From: WLMZ01 sp031367435 | GTDB lineage: Bacteria > Actinomycetota > Acidimicrobiia > Acidimicrobiales > Ilumatobacteraceae | Direction: 5' to 3' | Assembly (NCBI GenBank): GCA_031367435.1 | Contig: JANLPV010000171.1 | Span: 1-47,966, forward strand | DNA length: 47,966 nucleotides | Part shown: one piece after another, positions 35,371-43,146 of the stretch | Layout of the letters: each line of letters begins with the position of its first letter | Position numbering within the stretch: the stretch's first letter is position 1 | Made by a program: the position numbers and the translations under genes | Notes under the pieces: model-generated | What the model saw: only the letters and a program-made list of their open reading frames with translations | The model's database searches: none | What the model was told of the DNA's origin: nothing

Positions 35371-36854
35371 GCCCCATCCCAGGTCTCGCCCACGTTGGGT
35401 TGCTTGGTGGTGGCGTGATCGGCGGCGGATGGGCGGCACGCTTCCTGCTCAACGGTGTCGACGTCACGTTGTATGACCCCGATCCGGAGACGCCGCGCAA
35501 GGTGGGCGAGGTCGTCGCGCAGGCCCGCCGCGCGTACGCCAAACTCACGATGGCTCCTCTGCCGCACGAGGGAGTTCTGCGCTTCGTCGCCACACCCGAG
35601 GAGGCTGTGGTCGGTGTCGACTTCGTGCAGGAGAGCGCGCCAGAACGACTCGATCTCAAGCAATCGATCCTCACGAGAGCAAGCGCCGCGGCAGACCCTT
35701 GCGTGGTCTTTGGTTCGTCCACGTCTGGGCTGCTTCCGACCCAGATCCAAGTCGGTATGCACCATCCCGAACGGCTCGTCGTGGGACACCCGTTCAACCC
35801 CGTATATCTGTTGCCGCTCGTGGAGATCTGCGGCGGCGAGGCGACGTCGCAAGCAACTATGGCACGCGCGGCCGAGGTCTACACCTCGATTGGTATGCGT
35901 CCGCTCGTGCTGTCGAAGGAGATCGATGGCTTCGTGGCCGATCGCCTGCTCGAGGCCCTCTGGCGCGAAGCCTTATGGCTGGTGAACGATGGCGTGGCAA
36001 CCGCCGAACAAATTGACGATGCCATCCGTTTCGGAGCGGGCCTGCGCTGGAGTTTTATGGGCACGTTCCTCGTCTACCGCATTGCCGGCGGCGAAGCCGG
36101 TATGCGCCACTTCCTTGCCCAGTTCGGTCCCGCGTTGCAATGGCCCTGGACCAAACTGATGGACGTTCCTGACCTCACCGATGATTTGATCGACCGCATC
36201 GTCGCTCAATCAGATGAGCAGGCCAACGGCAGCTCGATTCGCGAGCTTGAAGAGTTGCGTGATGATTGCCTGGTCTCGGTGATGCAGGGTCTGCGAACCG
36301 CGGGCTACGGCGCGGGCGAAGTTCTCGCCGAGTTCGAGAGGGCGTTGTTCGATCGCGCGCCTGTGCCGGCCACCACCGGCGATCTCTCTCAGCCACTCAA
36401 GGTGCACGAGGTTCGCATCCCCACCGACTGGGTTGATTACAACGGGCACACCAACGACAGCCGCTACGCACAACTCTCCGGTGATGCAGCCGACTCGTTT
36501 CTTCGCTACCTCGGCGTTGACGCGGAGTATCTGCGTGGCGGTCACAGCTACTACACCGTCGAGAGCCACATCAGCTACATCGCGCAATCGCACGCCGGCG
36601 ACGCCGTGTATGTCACCGCGCAGATCATGAGCCACGACGCAAAGCGGTTACATCTGTTCAATCGCATTCATCGAAGCGACGACAACAGCATCATCGCGAC
36701 CGGTGAGCACATGTATCTGCACGTCGACACAACCGTGGGCAAAACGGTTGCCGCGCCCCAGTACATGATCGACCGAATCGAACGCATTGCGGATGCGCAA
36801 TCCGCGCTTGCTCGCCCCGCCCAGGCAGGTCGCTTTGTAGGGGCACCCCGCTAA
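35367..36854 (+). CDS. L-carnitine dehydrogenase fused to betainyl-CoA thioesterase
   Basis: A 495-residue fusion. Residues 1 to about 320 are a 3-hydroxyacyl-CoA dehydrogenase-like enzyme with the NAD loop LLGGGVIGGGWAARFL (GGGVIGGG, 14-21), DFVQESAPERLDLK, SSTSGLLPT and VVGHPFNPVYLLPLVEICGG; this is the carnitine 3-dehydrogenase pattern. From about residue 345 a hotdog-fold thioesterase follows (HEVRIPTDWVDYNGHTNDS, Asp357 and His361 in the D-x-x-x-H motif). Such fusions are known for carnitine catabolism. The two activities flank the BKACE step: carnitine to dehydrocarnitine, and betainyl-CoA to glycine betaine. Start overlaps the BKACE stop by 4 bp. Confidence 0.9.
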   Translation: MSPIPGLAHVGLLGGGVIGGGWAARFLLNGVDVTLYDPDPETPRKVGEVVAQARRAYAKLTMAPLPHEGVLRFVATPEEAVVGVDFVQESAPERLDLKQSILTRASAAADPCVVFGSSTSGLLPTQIQVGMHHPERLVVGHPFNPVYLLPLVEICGGEATSQATMARAAEVYTSIGMRPLVLSKEIDGFVADRLLEALWREALWLVNDGVATAEQIDDAIRFGAGLRWSFMGTFLVYRIAGGEAGMRHFLAQFGPALQWPWTKLMDVPDLTDDLIDRIVAQSDEQANGSSIRELEELRDDCLVSVMQGLRTAGYGAGEVLAEFERALFDRAPVPATTGDLSQPLKVHEVRIPTDWVDYNGHTNDSRYAQLSGDAADSFLRYLGVDAEYLRGGHSYYTVESHISYIAQSHAGDAVYVTAQIMSHDAKRLHLFNRIHRSDDNSIIATGEHMYLHVDTTVGKTVAAPQYMIDRIERIADAQSALARPAQAGRFVGAPR

Positions 36855-36862
36855 GGCTCGGC

Positions 36863-36890
36863 AGTCGCTTGCTTCTAGTCGCTTGTTTCT
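36863..36890. repeat. Imperfect 14-bp tandem repeat between convergent genes
   Basis: AGTCGCTTGCTTCT is followed directly by AGTCGCTTGTTTCT (one mismatch). It lies in the short gap between the carnitine gene and the convergent exported protein gene. No terminator hairpin is evident. Confidence 0.6.
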
Positions 36891-37725
36891 ACCGGTGGAC
36901 AAGGTTGCGGCGTCGACGATCGCTCAACGTCAGCACAACCAGACCGCACATCACCAGGAGCGTCGCCGCGGTCATCCAGTCCCTCGCCGGCGAACCAACC
37001 TCCGGGATCGTTGTGCCTGTCGACAGGATGGTCAATCCACGTAGGTCTGAAATCGTGCCGCCGCGCACCGACGGACACTCCACGACGAGGTCAGAAACAG
37101 CGGGCACGGCCGACTTGAACACGTCGATCGAGAACTCCATGACGCCGTTGGTCACGGTGGTCTGAGCGGAGCCTGCGGGCAGATTGATGTGCTTACCCAA
37201 GACCGCCGTTGCGACAGAACCCTCGACGCAGTCGATGCTTCGCACCACGACACTTACCGTGGATCCGGGTACGGCCTGGAGTACTCCATAGGGCATCAGG
37301 AACCACTGCCGACCGTAGGGTCCAAACACTCGAACCCGCTCGTTCAACGACCCTCCAACTGTGGCGTCGTCGCACGTGACCTGAATACCAACTCCGACCT
37401 CAGCCTCCTGTGCCACATACGGGAACGAGAAGCCGTTGGCGGTTTGCGCGATGACGAGCGAACTGACGCTGACCGGGATCTCAATTGGAGGAAGTTTCGT
37501 GTTCGGATACCAGTGCCACACGCGCACATCACTGACGGTTCGTCCTGTCGCGCAGAACTGGCCGGACACCTGAACCGGATCGCCAATGTGTACCGCACTG
37601 GGGGTGATCGTGAGGCCCTCGTCGCCCACTGCTGCAACGTTGCGTGCGGTTGCGGTTACTGTTGCTGTTGCCGCTAGAGCTGCTACGAGCAACGCGAGAA
37701 GATTCGGCCACCTGTGCGCCCTCAT
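36889..37725 (-). CDS. Exported membrane-anchored protein of unknown function
   Basis: A 278-residue protein with a signal peptide (RAHRWPNLLALLVAALAATA), a beta-rich extracellular part with four Cys in two likely pairs (QFCATG/VTCDDA and IDCVEG/VECPSV), and a C-terminal helix WMTAATLLVMCGLVVLTL followed by SDRRRRNLVHR. The tail resembles a cell-wall sorting tail, but the preceding TTIPEVGS is not an LPXTG motif, so simple membrane anchoring is more likely. GLTITPSAVHIGDPVQVSG suggests an Ig-like first domain. I recognise no family. It starts at ATG 37725 and is convergent with the carnitine genes. Confidence 0.75.
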   Translation of the reverse strand: MRAHRWPNLLALLVAALAATATVTATARNVAAVGDEGLTITPSAVHIGDPVQVSGQFCATGRTVSDVRVWHWYPNTKLPPIEIPVSVSSLVIAQTANGFSFPYVAQEAEVGVGIQVTCDDATVGGSLNERVRVFGPYGRQWFLMPYGVLQAVPGSTVSVVVRSIDCVEGSVATAVLGKHINLPAGSAQTTVTNGVMEFSIDVFKSAVPAVSDLVVECPSVRGGTISDLRGLTILSTGTTIPEVGSPARDWMTAATLLVMCGLVVLTLSDRRRRNLVHR

Positions 37726-37807
37726 GAACTCACGTTATGACCACGTCGCGAGAAGCCCTAGAGCACAAAGTCCCAATCTGAAGTCGAGTGCGCAGCCACG
37801 GAGTTGA

Positions 37808-39154
37808 TCAATACGCGCCGGCGATAGCGAACACGGTCGCCGGCGATGCTGGCAGGTGATCGGCGAGGCTGATCACGAGGTCGTCGCCGTCCACATGGTG
37901 TGCCAACTCGCACGAGTTGCCGAGCATACGCACTGTTGACCCAGCCGCGACCGACACACCCGGCAAGCGAATGTGCCCGCTGGGGCCGCCGGCGATAGAG
38001 GCAAACACCGTGTCGTCCTTGGCCGTGTATCGAACCTCACGGCCGTCGCCGGCGAGCGCGGTTTGGACGCGCCACGGACGAGTGCCGTAGATCGCGTCGC
38101 CGTTCACTCGAAGCCACCAACCAAGAGCCGTGAGCCTCGCCGCCTGCGCCATCGGGATTTGACCATCCGCCGTCGGCCCCACGTTGAGCAACAGGTTGCC
38201 GCCGCGCGCCACGATGTCGACGAGCATCCACACCAACTCATCCGCAGTTGGCATCGTCGTCTCGGTCTCCATCCGGTTGTATCCAAACGACCGACCAATG
38301 CCGCGACACACCTCCCACTTGCGGTCGCTCGACGCCTTGGTTGAGTACTCGGGCGTGGCGATATCCGCATGCAACGTGCCCTGGCCGACGGCGATGATGT
38401 TGAACCGGTCGTTCACGATGCCGTCTGGCACGCGTTCGTAATAGCGGCGAAACGTGTCGCTTGGATCGAGCGGCATCGGCCAGGCAATGTCATTCCACAG
38501 CAAACTCGGGCTGTAACGGTCGACCAACTCGTTCACGTGTGCCACGGCATATTCGCAGTACTCGGGCGACACCGGAATGTTCTGCACCATACCCATGATG
38601 CTGTCGAACCCCGGCGTGCTGAACGTCCAGTCGAGGCCACCTGAGTAATAGGTACCGAAGCGCATGCCGCACTCTCGTGATGCAGTCGCGAGTTCGCCGA
38701 CGTGATCGCGCTCAGCCATCCAGTTGGCGCGATGCGGATTCGGCACATCGCTGCGCCACATCAGAAACCCGTCATGGTGCTTTGTAACAGGAACTACATA
38801 GCGGGCTCCTGCTGCCGCGAAGAGATCGGCCCAACGCGCGACATCGACACCACTCGAGCGCGAACGGAACTCGTCAACGAAACTTGCGTACGTTCGGTCC
38901 CCGTAGGTCTGCTCGTGATGCAACGCCGTGGCGCTGCCCTCAAGCGCCCATGAGTTGAGGTACCACTCGGTGTAAGGGCTCGATCGAAATGCCGCCGTCC
39001 AATCGCCCGCTGCAAAGAGATCGCCCATGTCGTTGTCGAGCGGGGCGTAACACGGCACCGCGTATGGTCCCCAATGGATGAATATCCCGAACTTGGCGTC
39101 GTCATACCACGCGGGCAACGGGCGGTGAGCAAATGGAACAGTCGAGTCAGACAT
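37808..39154 (-). CDS. Alpha-L-fucosidase, GH29
   Basis: GH29 enzymes release alpha-L-fucose by retention. The 448-residue protein starts with LPAWYDDAKFGIFIHWGPYA, the GH29 hallmark, then ARYVVPVTKHHDGFLMW, and has the nucleophile Asp in PSLLWNDIAWP (near residue 221) and GGNLLLNVGPTADGQIP. No signal peptide is present, so a cytosolic role on imported fucosides is likely. The C-terminal beta domain is short. ATG 39154 is the first Met fitting the family start; the open frame continues upstream without homology. No other sugar genes lie next to it. Confidence 0.92.
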   Translation of the reverse strand: MSDSTVPFAHRPLPAWYDDAKFGIFIHWGPYAVPCYAPLDNDMGDLFAAGDWTAAFRSSPYTEWYLNSWALEGSATALHHEQTYGDRTYASFVDEFRSRSSGVDVARWADLFAAAGARYVVPVTKHHDGFLMWRSDVPNPHRANWMAERDHVGELATASRECGMRFGTYYSGGLDWTFSTPGFDSIMGMVQNIPVSPEYCEYAVAHVNELVDRYSPSLLWNDIAWPMPLDPSDTFRRYYERVPDGIVNDRFNIIAVGQGTLHADIATPEYSTKASSDRKWEVCRGIGRSFGYNRMETETTMPTADELVWMLVDIVARGGNLLLNVGPTADGQIPMAQAARLTALGWWLRVNGDAIYGTRPWRVQTALAGDGREVRYTAKDDTVFASIAGGPSGHIRLPGVSVAAGSTVRMLGNSCELAHHVDGDDLVISLADHLPASPATVFAIAGAY

Positions 39155-39210
39155 GGCGACAGTGTGGCACGCCAGACGATCTGCGCTGAGCCCGCCGCAA
39201 CGGCTGACGG

Positions 39211-40410
39211 TCAGTGCAGCGTCACCGGCAACTGTTGCGGCGAACGGCCGAGCACCTGTCGCCATGTTGCGGCAAACGGGTCGGCGGCAGCTTCGAGAAG
39301 CGGGCCGGCGACGATGCTCGCCACCGCTTGTTCCATCGTGAGCCGGGCGAGGTTCGCGCCGAGGCAATAATGCGCGCCCGCGCCGAACGACAACAGCTTG
39401 GGCGTGCCCGGTTGTGTGAAGCGACCAACATCGAAGGTGTCTGGGTCGGTCCACACGTCGGGATCGCGATTCGCCGCGGCCACGCACAGCCACACCCACG
39501 ATCCGACGGCAAGTGGATCGCCGTAGAGATCGAATGATTCAGCCACCGTCCGCGGAATGATCGGCAGTGATGGTTCGATACGGATTGCTTCGCTTACGGC
39601 CGGAGCGACCAGCGCCCGATCAGCCCGAACCCGCGCCAACTGCTCGGTATGGCGTATCAGTTGCAACATCACGCACGCGAGCTGACTCTCGGTGGTGTCG
39701 TGTCCGCCCACGAGCAGGTTGGCGATCATTCCGACGACCTCATCGTGGGTGAGTTGATCGCCATCGACACCTGCCGAAATCAGATCATCGACGAGTGCGT
39801 CGCCGGGGTCGACTCGACGACGTTCGACAAGACCACCGACGTAGGAAGACAATTCAGTGATCGCCTCGTTCGCCGCAGTGATCTGAGCAGGCTCCATGAG
39901 GCCGAACACCGGACTCAACGCGTCGAGCCAGCTCCCGAACAGCGCCACATCACGCTCAGGCACACCGATAAGACGGCACATCATCCATGTGGAGAATTGG
40001 CGAAAGACGTTGATGAGATCACCGCCTCCGGCCGCCGCAAGCGTGGTCATCCGGCGTGTCGACTCGGCCGTCGCGTCAGCGCGAAGTCGTTCGACGGACC
40101 GTGGTGTGAATGCCTTCTGCACGAGATGGCGAAGACGATGGTGGGTGTCGCCTTCGTTCGTAAACATCAGGCCCGAATACCAATCGCGCAGCGGACCATC
40201 CGAGATCTCCAAAAAGTCGAAGATGGCGAGGCCCACGCCAGCGAGGCACGGATTGTGCGCGAGGGATTCGAGATCGCGATAACGCAAAACAACAACGGCA
40301 CCCGACGTCTCGTCGACTGCAACCGGACCACGCGACATGGCCGCGCGAATTTCGTCGTGGATGCCGTCATCAATTCGTGAGCCGTCGATCTTCGATGTCG
40401 GCTGGACCAT
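39211..40410 (-). CDS. Cytochrome P450
   Basis: A 399-residue soluble bacterial P450. The heme loop is SFGAGAHYCLGANLARL with Cys near residue 347. The I-helix oxygen motif is NLLVGGHDTTESQL, the ExxR is in SEAIRIEPS, and the helix C region NEGDTHHRLRHLVQKAFTPR is also typical. The substrate is unknown. No ferredoxin or reductase gene is nearby. ATG 40410 is preceded at 7 nt by TAGCGT, which supports this start and a leaderless transcript. It is the last core-like gene before the accessory zone. Confidence 0.93.
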   Translation of the reverse strand: MVQPTSKIDGSRIDDGIHDEIRAAMSRGPVAVDETSGAVVVLRYRDLESLAHNPCLAGVGLAIFDFLEISDGPLRDWYSGLMFTNEGDTHHRLRHLVQKAFTPRSVERLRADATAESTRRMTTLAAAGGGDLINVFRQFSTWMMCRLIGVPERDVALFGSWLDALSPVFGLMEPAQITAANEAITELSSYVGGLVERRRVDPGDALVDDLISAGVDGDQLTHDEVVGMIANLLVGGHDTTESQLACVMLQLIRHTEQLARVRADRALVAPAVSEAIRIEPSLPIIPRTVAESFDLYGDPLAVGSWVWLCVAAANRDPDVWTDPDTFDVGRFTQPGTPKLLSFGAGAHYCLGANLARLTMEQAVASIVAGPLLEAAADPFAATWRQVLGRSPQQLPVTLH

Positions 40411-40417
40411 CCGCAAC

Positions 40418-40423
40418 ACGCTA
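40418..40423 (-). promoter_or_regulatory. -10 box of a probable leaderless promoter (P450)
   Basis: On the minus strand TAGCGT is followed by 7 nt and the ATG at 40410. TTTGCC lies 16 nt further upstream as a possible -35 box. Confidence 0.55.
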
Positions 40424-40793
40424 CAACGCATCGCTGGCTGGCAAATCACGAGGCACCAGACCGCCGCTTGTTTGCGTGTACCCGCAATGGGCGAGATTCG
40501 GGCCACACGGAACAGGCCACACGGTGGCCGACTTCGCGCCCATTCACGAGGGAACGAGGGAACGAGGGCGATCATCGGGTCTCTGTGACCGTCTCTGTGA
40601 CCACTCTTTGACCACGCGGAACCCGCGATGTGGGTGACATGGGGGTTATGTGGAGGCGACGCAGGGAACCAAACATGAACCCAGGGGCTGATGTCGGGCA
40701 TCTTGAGCCGATGGCCCTCGTCGACAGTTCCGACCCTGTTGCGGCGCAACAGAATCGCAGAGGAGACTCTTTCGACGCGTGCGAACAGTCTGC
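40424..40793. other. Non-coding gap at the edge of the accessory zone
   Basis: No convincing gene. It holds a short tandem repeat (GAGGGAAC units near 40550), a duplicated TCTCTGTGACCG-type unit near 40579-40602, and the tRNA/tmRNA-3'-end-like sequence at 40650. The duplicated unit read on the minus strand ends an open frame in VVTETVTETR, a possible integrase-tail remnant. Confidence 0.5.
40650..40672 (-). repeat. tRNA/tmRNA 3'-end-like att repeat, left copy
   Basis: TGGAGGCGACGC followed by AGGGAACCAAAC matches 20 of 23 positions of the copy at 41532. On the minus strand it resembles a T-arm plus acceptor end with terminal CCA, degraded in the T-loop. No full cloverleaf is present. Confidence 0.5.
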
Positions 40794-40805
40794 GTTACAT
40801 GTAAC
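40794..40805. promoter_or_regulatory. Palindromic operator of the toxin-antitoxin operon
   Basis: GTTACATGTAAC is a perfect 12-bp palindrome ending 9 bp before the antitoxin ATG. It overlaps TAACAT (40802-40807), a -10-like box 7 nt from the ATG. Binding here would block transcription, as is usual for TA autoregulation. Confidence 0.65.
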
Positions 40806-40814
40806 ATCGAACTC

Positions 40815-41033
40815 ATGGCCCGTCGTCAATCATCGTCACCCATAGCCATCCGCGTTCGGGCCCACCGTGAACGCCTTCGTGAACAGGGACTACGACCGAT
40901 TCAGATCTGGGTCCCCGACGTCAGATCCGCGCGGTTCGCCGAGCAGGCGCACCAGCAATCGCTCGCAATCGCGTCCAGCCGCCACGAGGCCGACGACCAG
41001 GCCTTCCTCGACACCTTGGCCAACGAAGAGTGA
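40815..41033 (+). CDS. MazE-like antitoxin (DUF3018 family)
   Basis: A 72-residue antitoxin. The pattern IAIRVRAHRERLREQGLRPI then QIWVPDVRSARFAEQAHQQS and HEADDQAFLDTL is that of the DUF3018 group annotated as MazE-family antitoxins. The N-terminal basic part should bind DNA and the acidic C-terminal part the toxin. ATG 40815 is preceded by a palindrome and a TANNNT box, consistent with leaderless, self-repressed expression. It overlaps the toxin start by 4 bp (GTGA). Confidence 0.88.
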   Translation: MARRQSSSPIAIRVRAHRERLREQGLRPIQIWVPDVRSARFAEQAHQQSLAIASSRHEADDQAFLDTLANEE

Positions 41034-41362
41034 ACCGAGGCGAAATCTGGACTGCTTCGGCGGGCAGCGGATACACGGGCAGGCCCCGGCCCGTCGTCAT
41101 CGTGCAAGACGACCGCTTCGACGCCACCGCCTCAGTGACCATCTGCGCGTTCACGACCGATCCGACCTACGCGCCGCTGATCCGATTGCTCGTCGAAGCC
41201 GACGAGATGACCGGCATCCTCGAACCGAGTCGGCTGATGGTCGACAAGATCACGACCATCCCCCGTTCGAAACTGGGCGAACGCATCGGTCACCTGAACG
41301 ACGACGACATGATCAGGCTGTCACGCGCGCTCGTCGTGTTCCTCGGGCTCGCAGGGACGTGA
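41030..41362 (+). CDS. MazF/PemK-like toxin endoribonuclease
   Basis: A 110-residue toxin of the PemK/MazF fold, which cleaves mRNA or other RNAs. Visible motifs are NRGEIWTASAG, RPRPVVIVQDDRFD (the conserved Arg/Pro strand), VTICAFTTDPTYAPLIRLLV and the helix LMVDKITTIPRSKLGERIGHL. Start is GTG 41030, overlapping the antitoxin stop, so the pair is translationally coupled with the antitoxin first. The operon lies between two tRNA/tmRNA-3'-end-like repeats. Confidence 0.9.
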   Translation: MNRGEIWTASAGSGYTGRPRPVVIVQDDRFDATASVTICAFTTDPTYAPLIRLLVEADEMTGILEPSRLMVDKITTIPRSKLGERIGHLNDDDMIRLSRALVVFLGLAGT

Positions 41363-41531
41363 CGAGCCCGCACACTTCGCGCACGCAGAATCACTGGCTC
41401 GACCACCCAGGACACGGCGCAGGCCCGGCGGCGGGTATGGCGGACGACTGATTCGACGATAACTGACGACCACACGGATCAGGCCCTTCGGCTTGACACT
41501 GCGTGCCGCCAAGAACAGCGCGGCGGTGATA
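41363..41531. other. Non-coding gap after the toxin gene
   Basis: No gene, terminator or repeat is evident between the toxin stop and the right att-like repeat. Confidence 0.5.
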
Positions 41532-41560
41532 TGGAGGCGACGCCGGGAATCGAACCCGTT
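41532..41560 (-). repeat. tRNA/tmRNA 3'-end-like att repeat, right copy
   Basis: On the minus strand this reads ACGGGTTCGATTCCCGG then CGTCGCC-T-CCA, an almost perfect T-arm, acceptor strand and CCA end. The sequence upstream on that strand does not fold into the rest of a tRNA and lacks a matching 5' acceptor strand. It is therefore a 3'-end fragment, as left by integrative elements. Confidence 0.6.
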
Positions 41561-41734
41561 TCTTGTGATCACGGCACGTGTTGGCTCGTGTTGCCAGATC
41601 CGCAAACGCCCCGCTCAGACGGCATATTCATCTCTCGTCACTGCTGTCTGGTGTTGACCGATTCTCCGCTGTGCTGAAATTTCTGTGACCAAACTGTGAC
41701 CAACAGAGCGGCGAACTTCGCAAGACGCTGCAAG

Positions 41735-41890
41735 GAGCCAGCTGGCACGTTGCGGACCGTGTTCGCGCACCCCAACCGCACAGAGATCGCAGCAGCATGG
41801 GATCGCACCGCCGACATGTTCGCCCGCCAGTTCCCGAAGGTGAAGACGTTGATGGACGACGCCAAGACTGACGTGATGATGTTTCGCGGG
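41735..41890 (+). pseudogene. IS256-family transposase remnant
   Basis: The plus-strand reading TLRTVFAHPNRTEIAAAWDR then TADMFARQFPKVKTLMDDAK and TDVMMF matches the region of IS256-type transposases before the catalytic Glu (typically RTVFAQPD...W..VAD..R.RFPKLA.LMDDAE.DVLAF). Neither the DDE residues nor the flanking conserved blocks are present. The frame stays open to 42115 with unrelated sequence. This is a decayed fragment. Confidence 0.65.
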
Positions 41891-42218
41891 AACGCCAGTC
41901 GAATGGACGCAGCGCTTCGTTACACGGCAACAACCGGATCGGTGAATGCGGGGCTGACGTGCTCGATCGAGCGGACTGGACGATGCCGGCCACCGTACGA
42001 TGACGTAGCGCGTGTGATCCTTCGAGCGAACCTGGAAAAAATCACGAAGCATCGATCGGGCAAGGGGCCGCAAACTCCGCCTCGGCACGGAATCGTCGCG
42101 GCCTGTCGCCGGTGACGATCGTCATTTCAGCTCCCGAGTCCGAACGCCTCGCACGGCGTCGCGACTGCGACGGCATTGAAGGTGTCGGCGTGTCAAGAGC
42201 CTCCTGGGCGGGCGAACT
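41891..42218. other. Gap with no recognised gene
   Basis: An open plus-strand frame continues from the transposase remnant to 42115, but it has no recognisable content. No repeat or RNA gene is seen. Confidence 0.4.
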
Positions 42219-43073
42219 TCAGCTGGTCGCCGCCGTGTTCCAGGAGATAGGCGAACGAGCACATATTTCCCTCGCCATGAGAACACTGAGGTCGTCGCAA
42301 TCGGCGAATGTCTCGTACGGAACCACTTCGAGAACGGTCCAGATCCCGTCAAGGCGAGCGACGAAACCCACGAATCGGTCGCTGCCTCCACCGCCTCCCA
42401 TCACCTCGCTGTATCCAGCTTGGTCGACCCCGGCAATCGTCCCGAGGCCGAGGATCTCATCGCTGATGCATGCGTCGCCTCCCCAACCGAAGGACTCGTC
42501 CGGTGCGTACCGCTGGAACGCATACGCAATCAACGTGAGAGGGCAGAAGTCGGGCTCGTCGTGAACGGGACTATCAATATTGGCGTCGACTATCTCGTGG
42601 ACGACGAAGTTGTCACCCTGCTCGGGTGCCAGGACTCGCCCGTCCCTGAGCCGCAGCTCTGGACCCACAGCGAAGACGAAGACACGTTCGCCAATTGACC
42701 AAGCGAAGCTGTCCCGAGGCGAGCAGAACGTGCTTACGGTCCCATCGAGGGAGACCTTGGCACAAACTGAGCCGGCGCTCACGGAAGCCTGTTCAACACG
42801 CAGTACGCCATCGTTGGTGGCAGCGCCCGTCCGGGTCGTACTTGTGGAAAGCGCGTCCAGTTGACTCGACGTCGTGCTGACGGCGACCCGCGCTGTCGTT
42901 ACCGTGCCGATTGAATCAAGACCGACGATGTCTGAAGCGGGTCTGGTGGCAGTGGTGGATTCGGACAATCCCTCAACGGCGCCGTCACCGCAGCTGGCAA
43001 GGACTGCGAGTGCAACCAAGGCGGAGATGCAAGCCCGCCGGCGAGCCGAGCGATCGGCGGTGACTATAGCCAT
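42219..43073 (-). CDS. Lipoprotein of unknown function
   Basis: A 284-residue protein with a lipoprotein signal (RSARRRACISALVALAVLASC, Cys28), a Ser/Thr-rich linker (residues about 40-85), then a folded part with several Cys (SVCAKV, STFCSPRD, PDFCPLT, GDACIS, ADCDD, EICAR). ATG 43073 has the strong Shine-Dalgarno AAAGGAGGT about 9 nt upstream. A longer open frame continues to 43322 but lacks a signal. No family is recognised. It lies in the accessory zone among small unrelated genes. Confidence 0.8.
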   Translation of the reverse strand: MAIVTADRSARRRACISALVALAVLASCGDGAVEGLSESTTATRPASDIVGLDSIGTVTTARVAVSTTSSQLDALSTSTTRTGAATNDGVLRVEQASVSAGSVCAKVSLDGTVSTFCSPRDSFAWSIGERVFVFAVGPELRLRDGRVLAPEQGDNFVVHEIVDANIDSPVHDEPDFCPLTLIAYAFQRYAPDESFGWGGDACISDEILGLGTIAGVDQAGYSEVMGGGGGSDRFVGFVARLDGIWTVLEVVPYETFADCDDLSVLMAREICARSPISWNTAATS

Positions 43074-43146
43074 GACGCAGACCTCCTTTGCGGAGAATTC
43101 TGGCACAGACCCACCTTCCGAGCAACCAGCGTTCTCTGAATTGACT

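Noticed and set aside
36889..37725. LPXTG sortase substrate
   Set aside because: The tail has a helix and Arg cluster, but the preceding sequence TTIPEVGS lacks LPXTG.
40411..40749. N-terminal extension of the P450 up to 40749
   Set aside because: The added residues show no P450 features, and a TANNNT box sits 7 nt before ATG 40410.
41532..41605. A complete tRNA on the minus strand
   Set aside because: The T-arm and CCA end are good, but there is no matching 5' acceptor strand, D-arm or anticodon arm at the right distance.
41532..41930. A tmRNA gene ending at the CCA
   Set aside because: The acceptor end would be about three bases too long, and I find no matching 5' end or tag-reading frame upstream on that strand.
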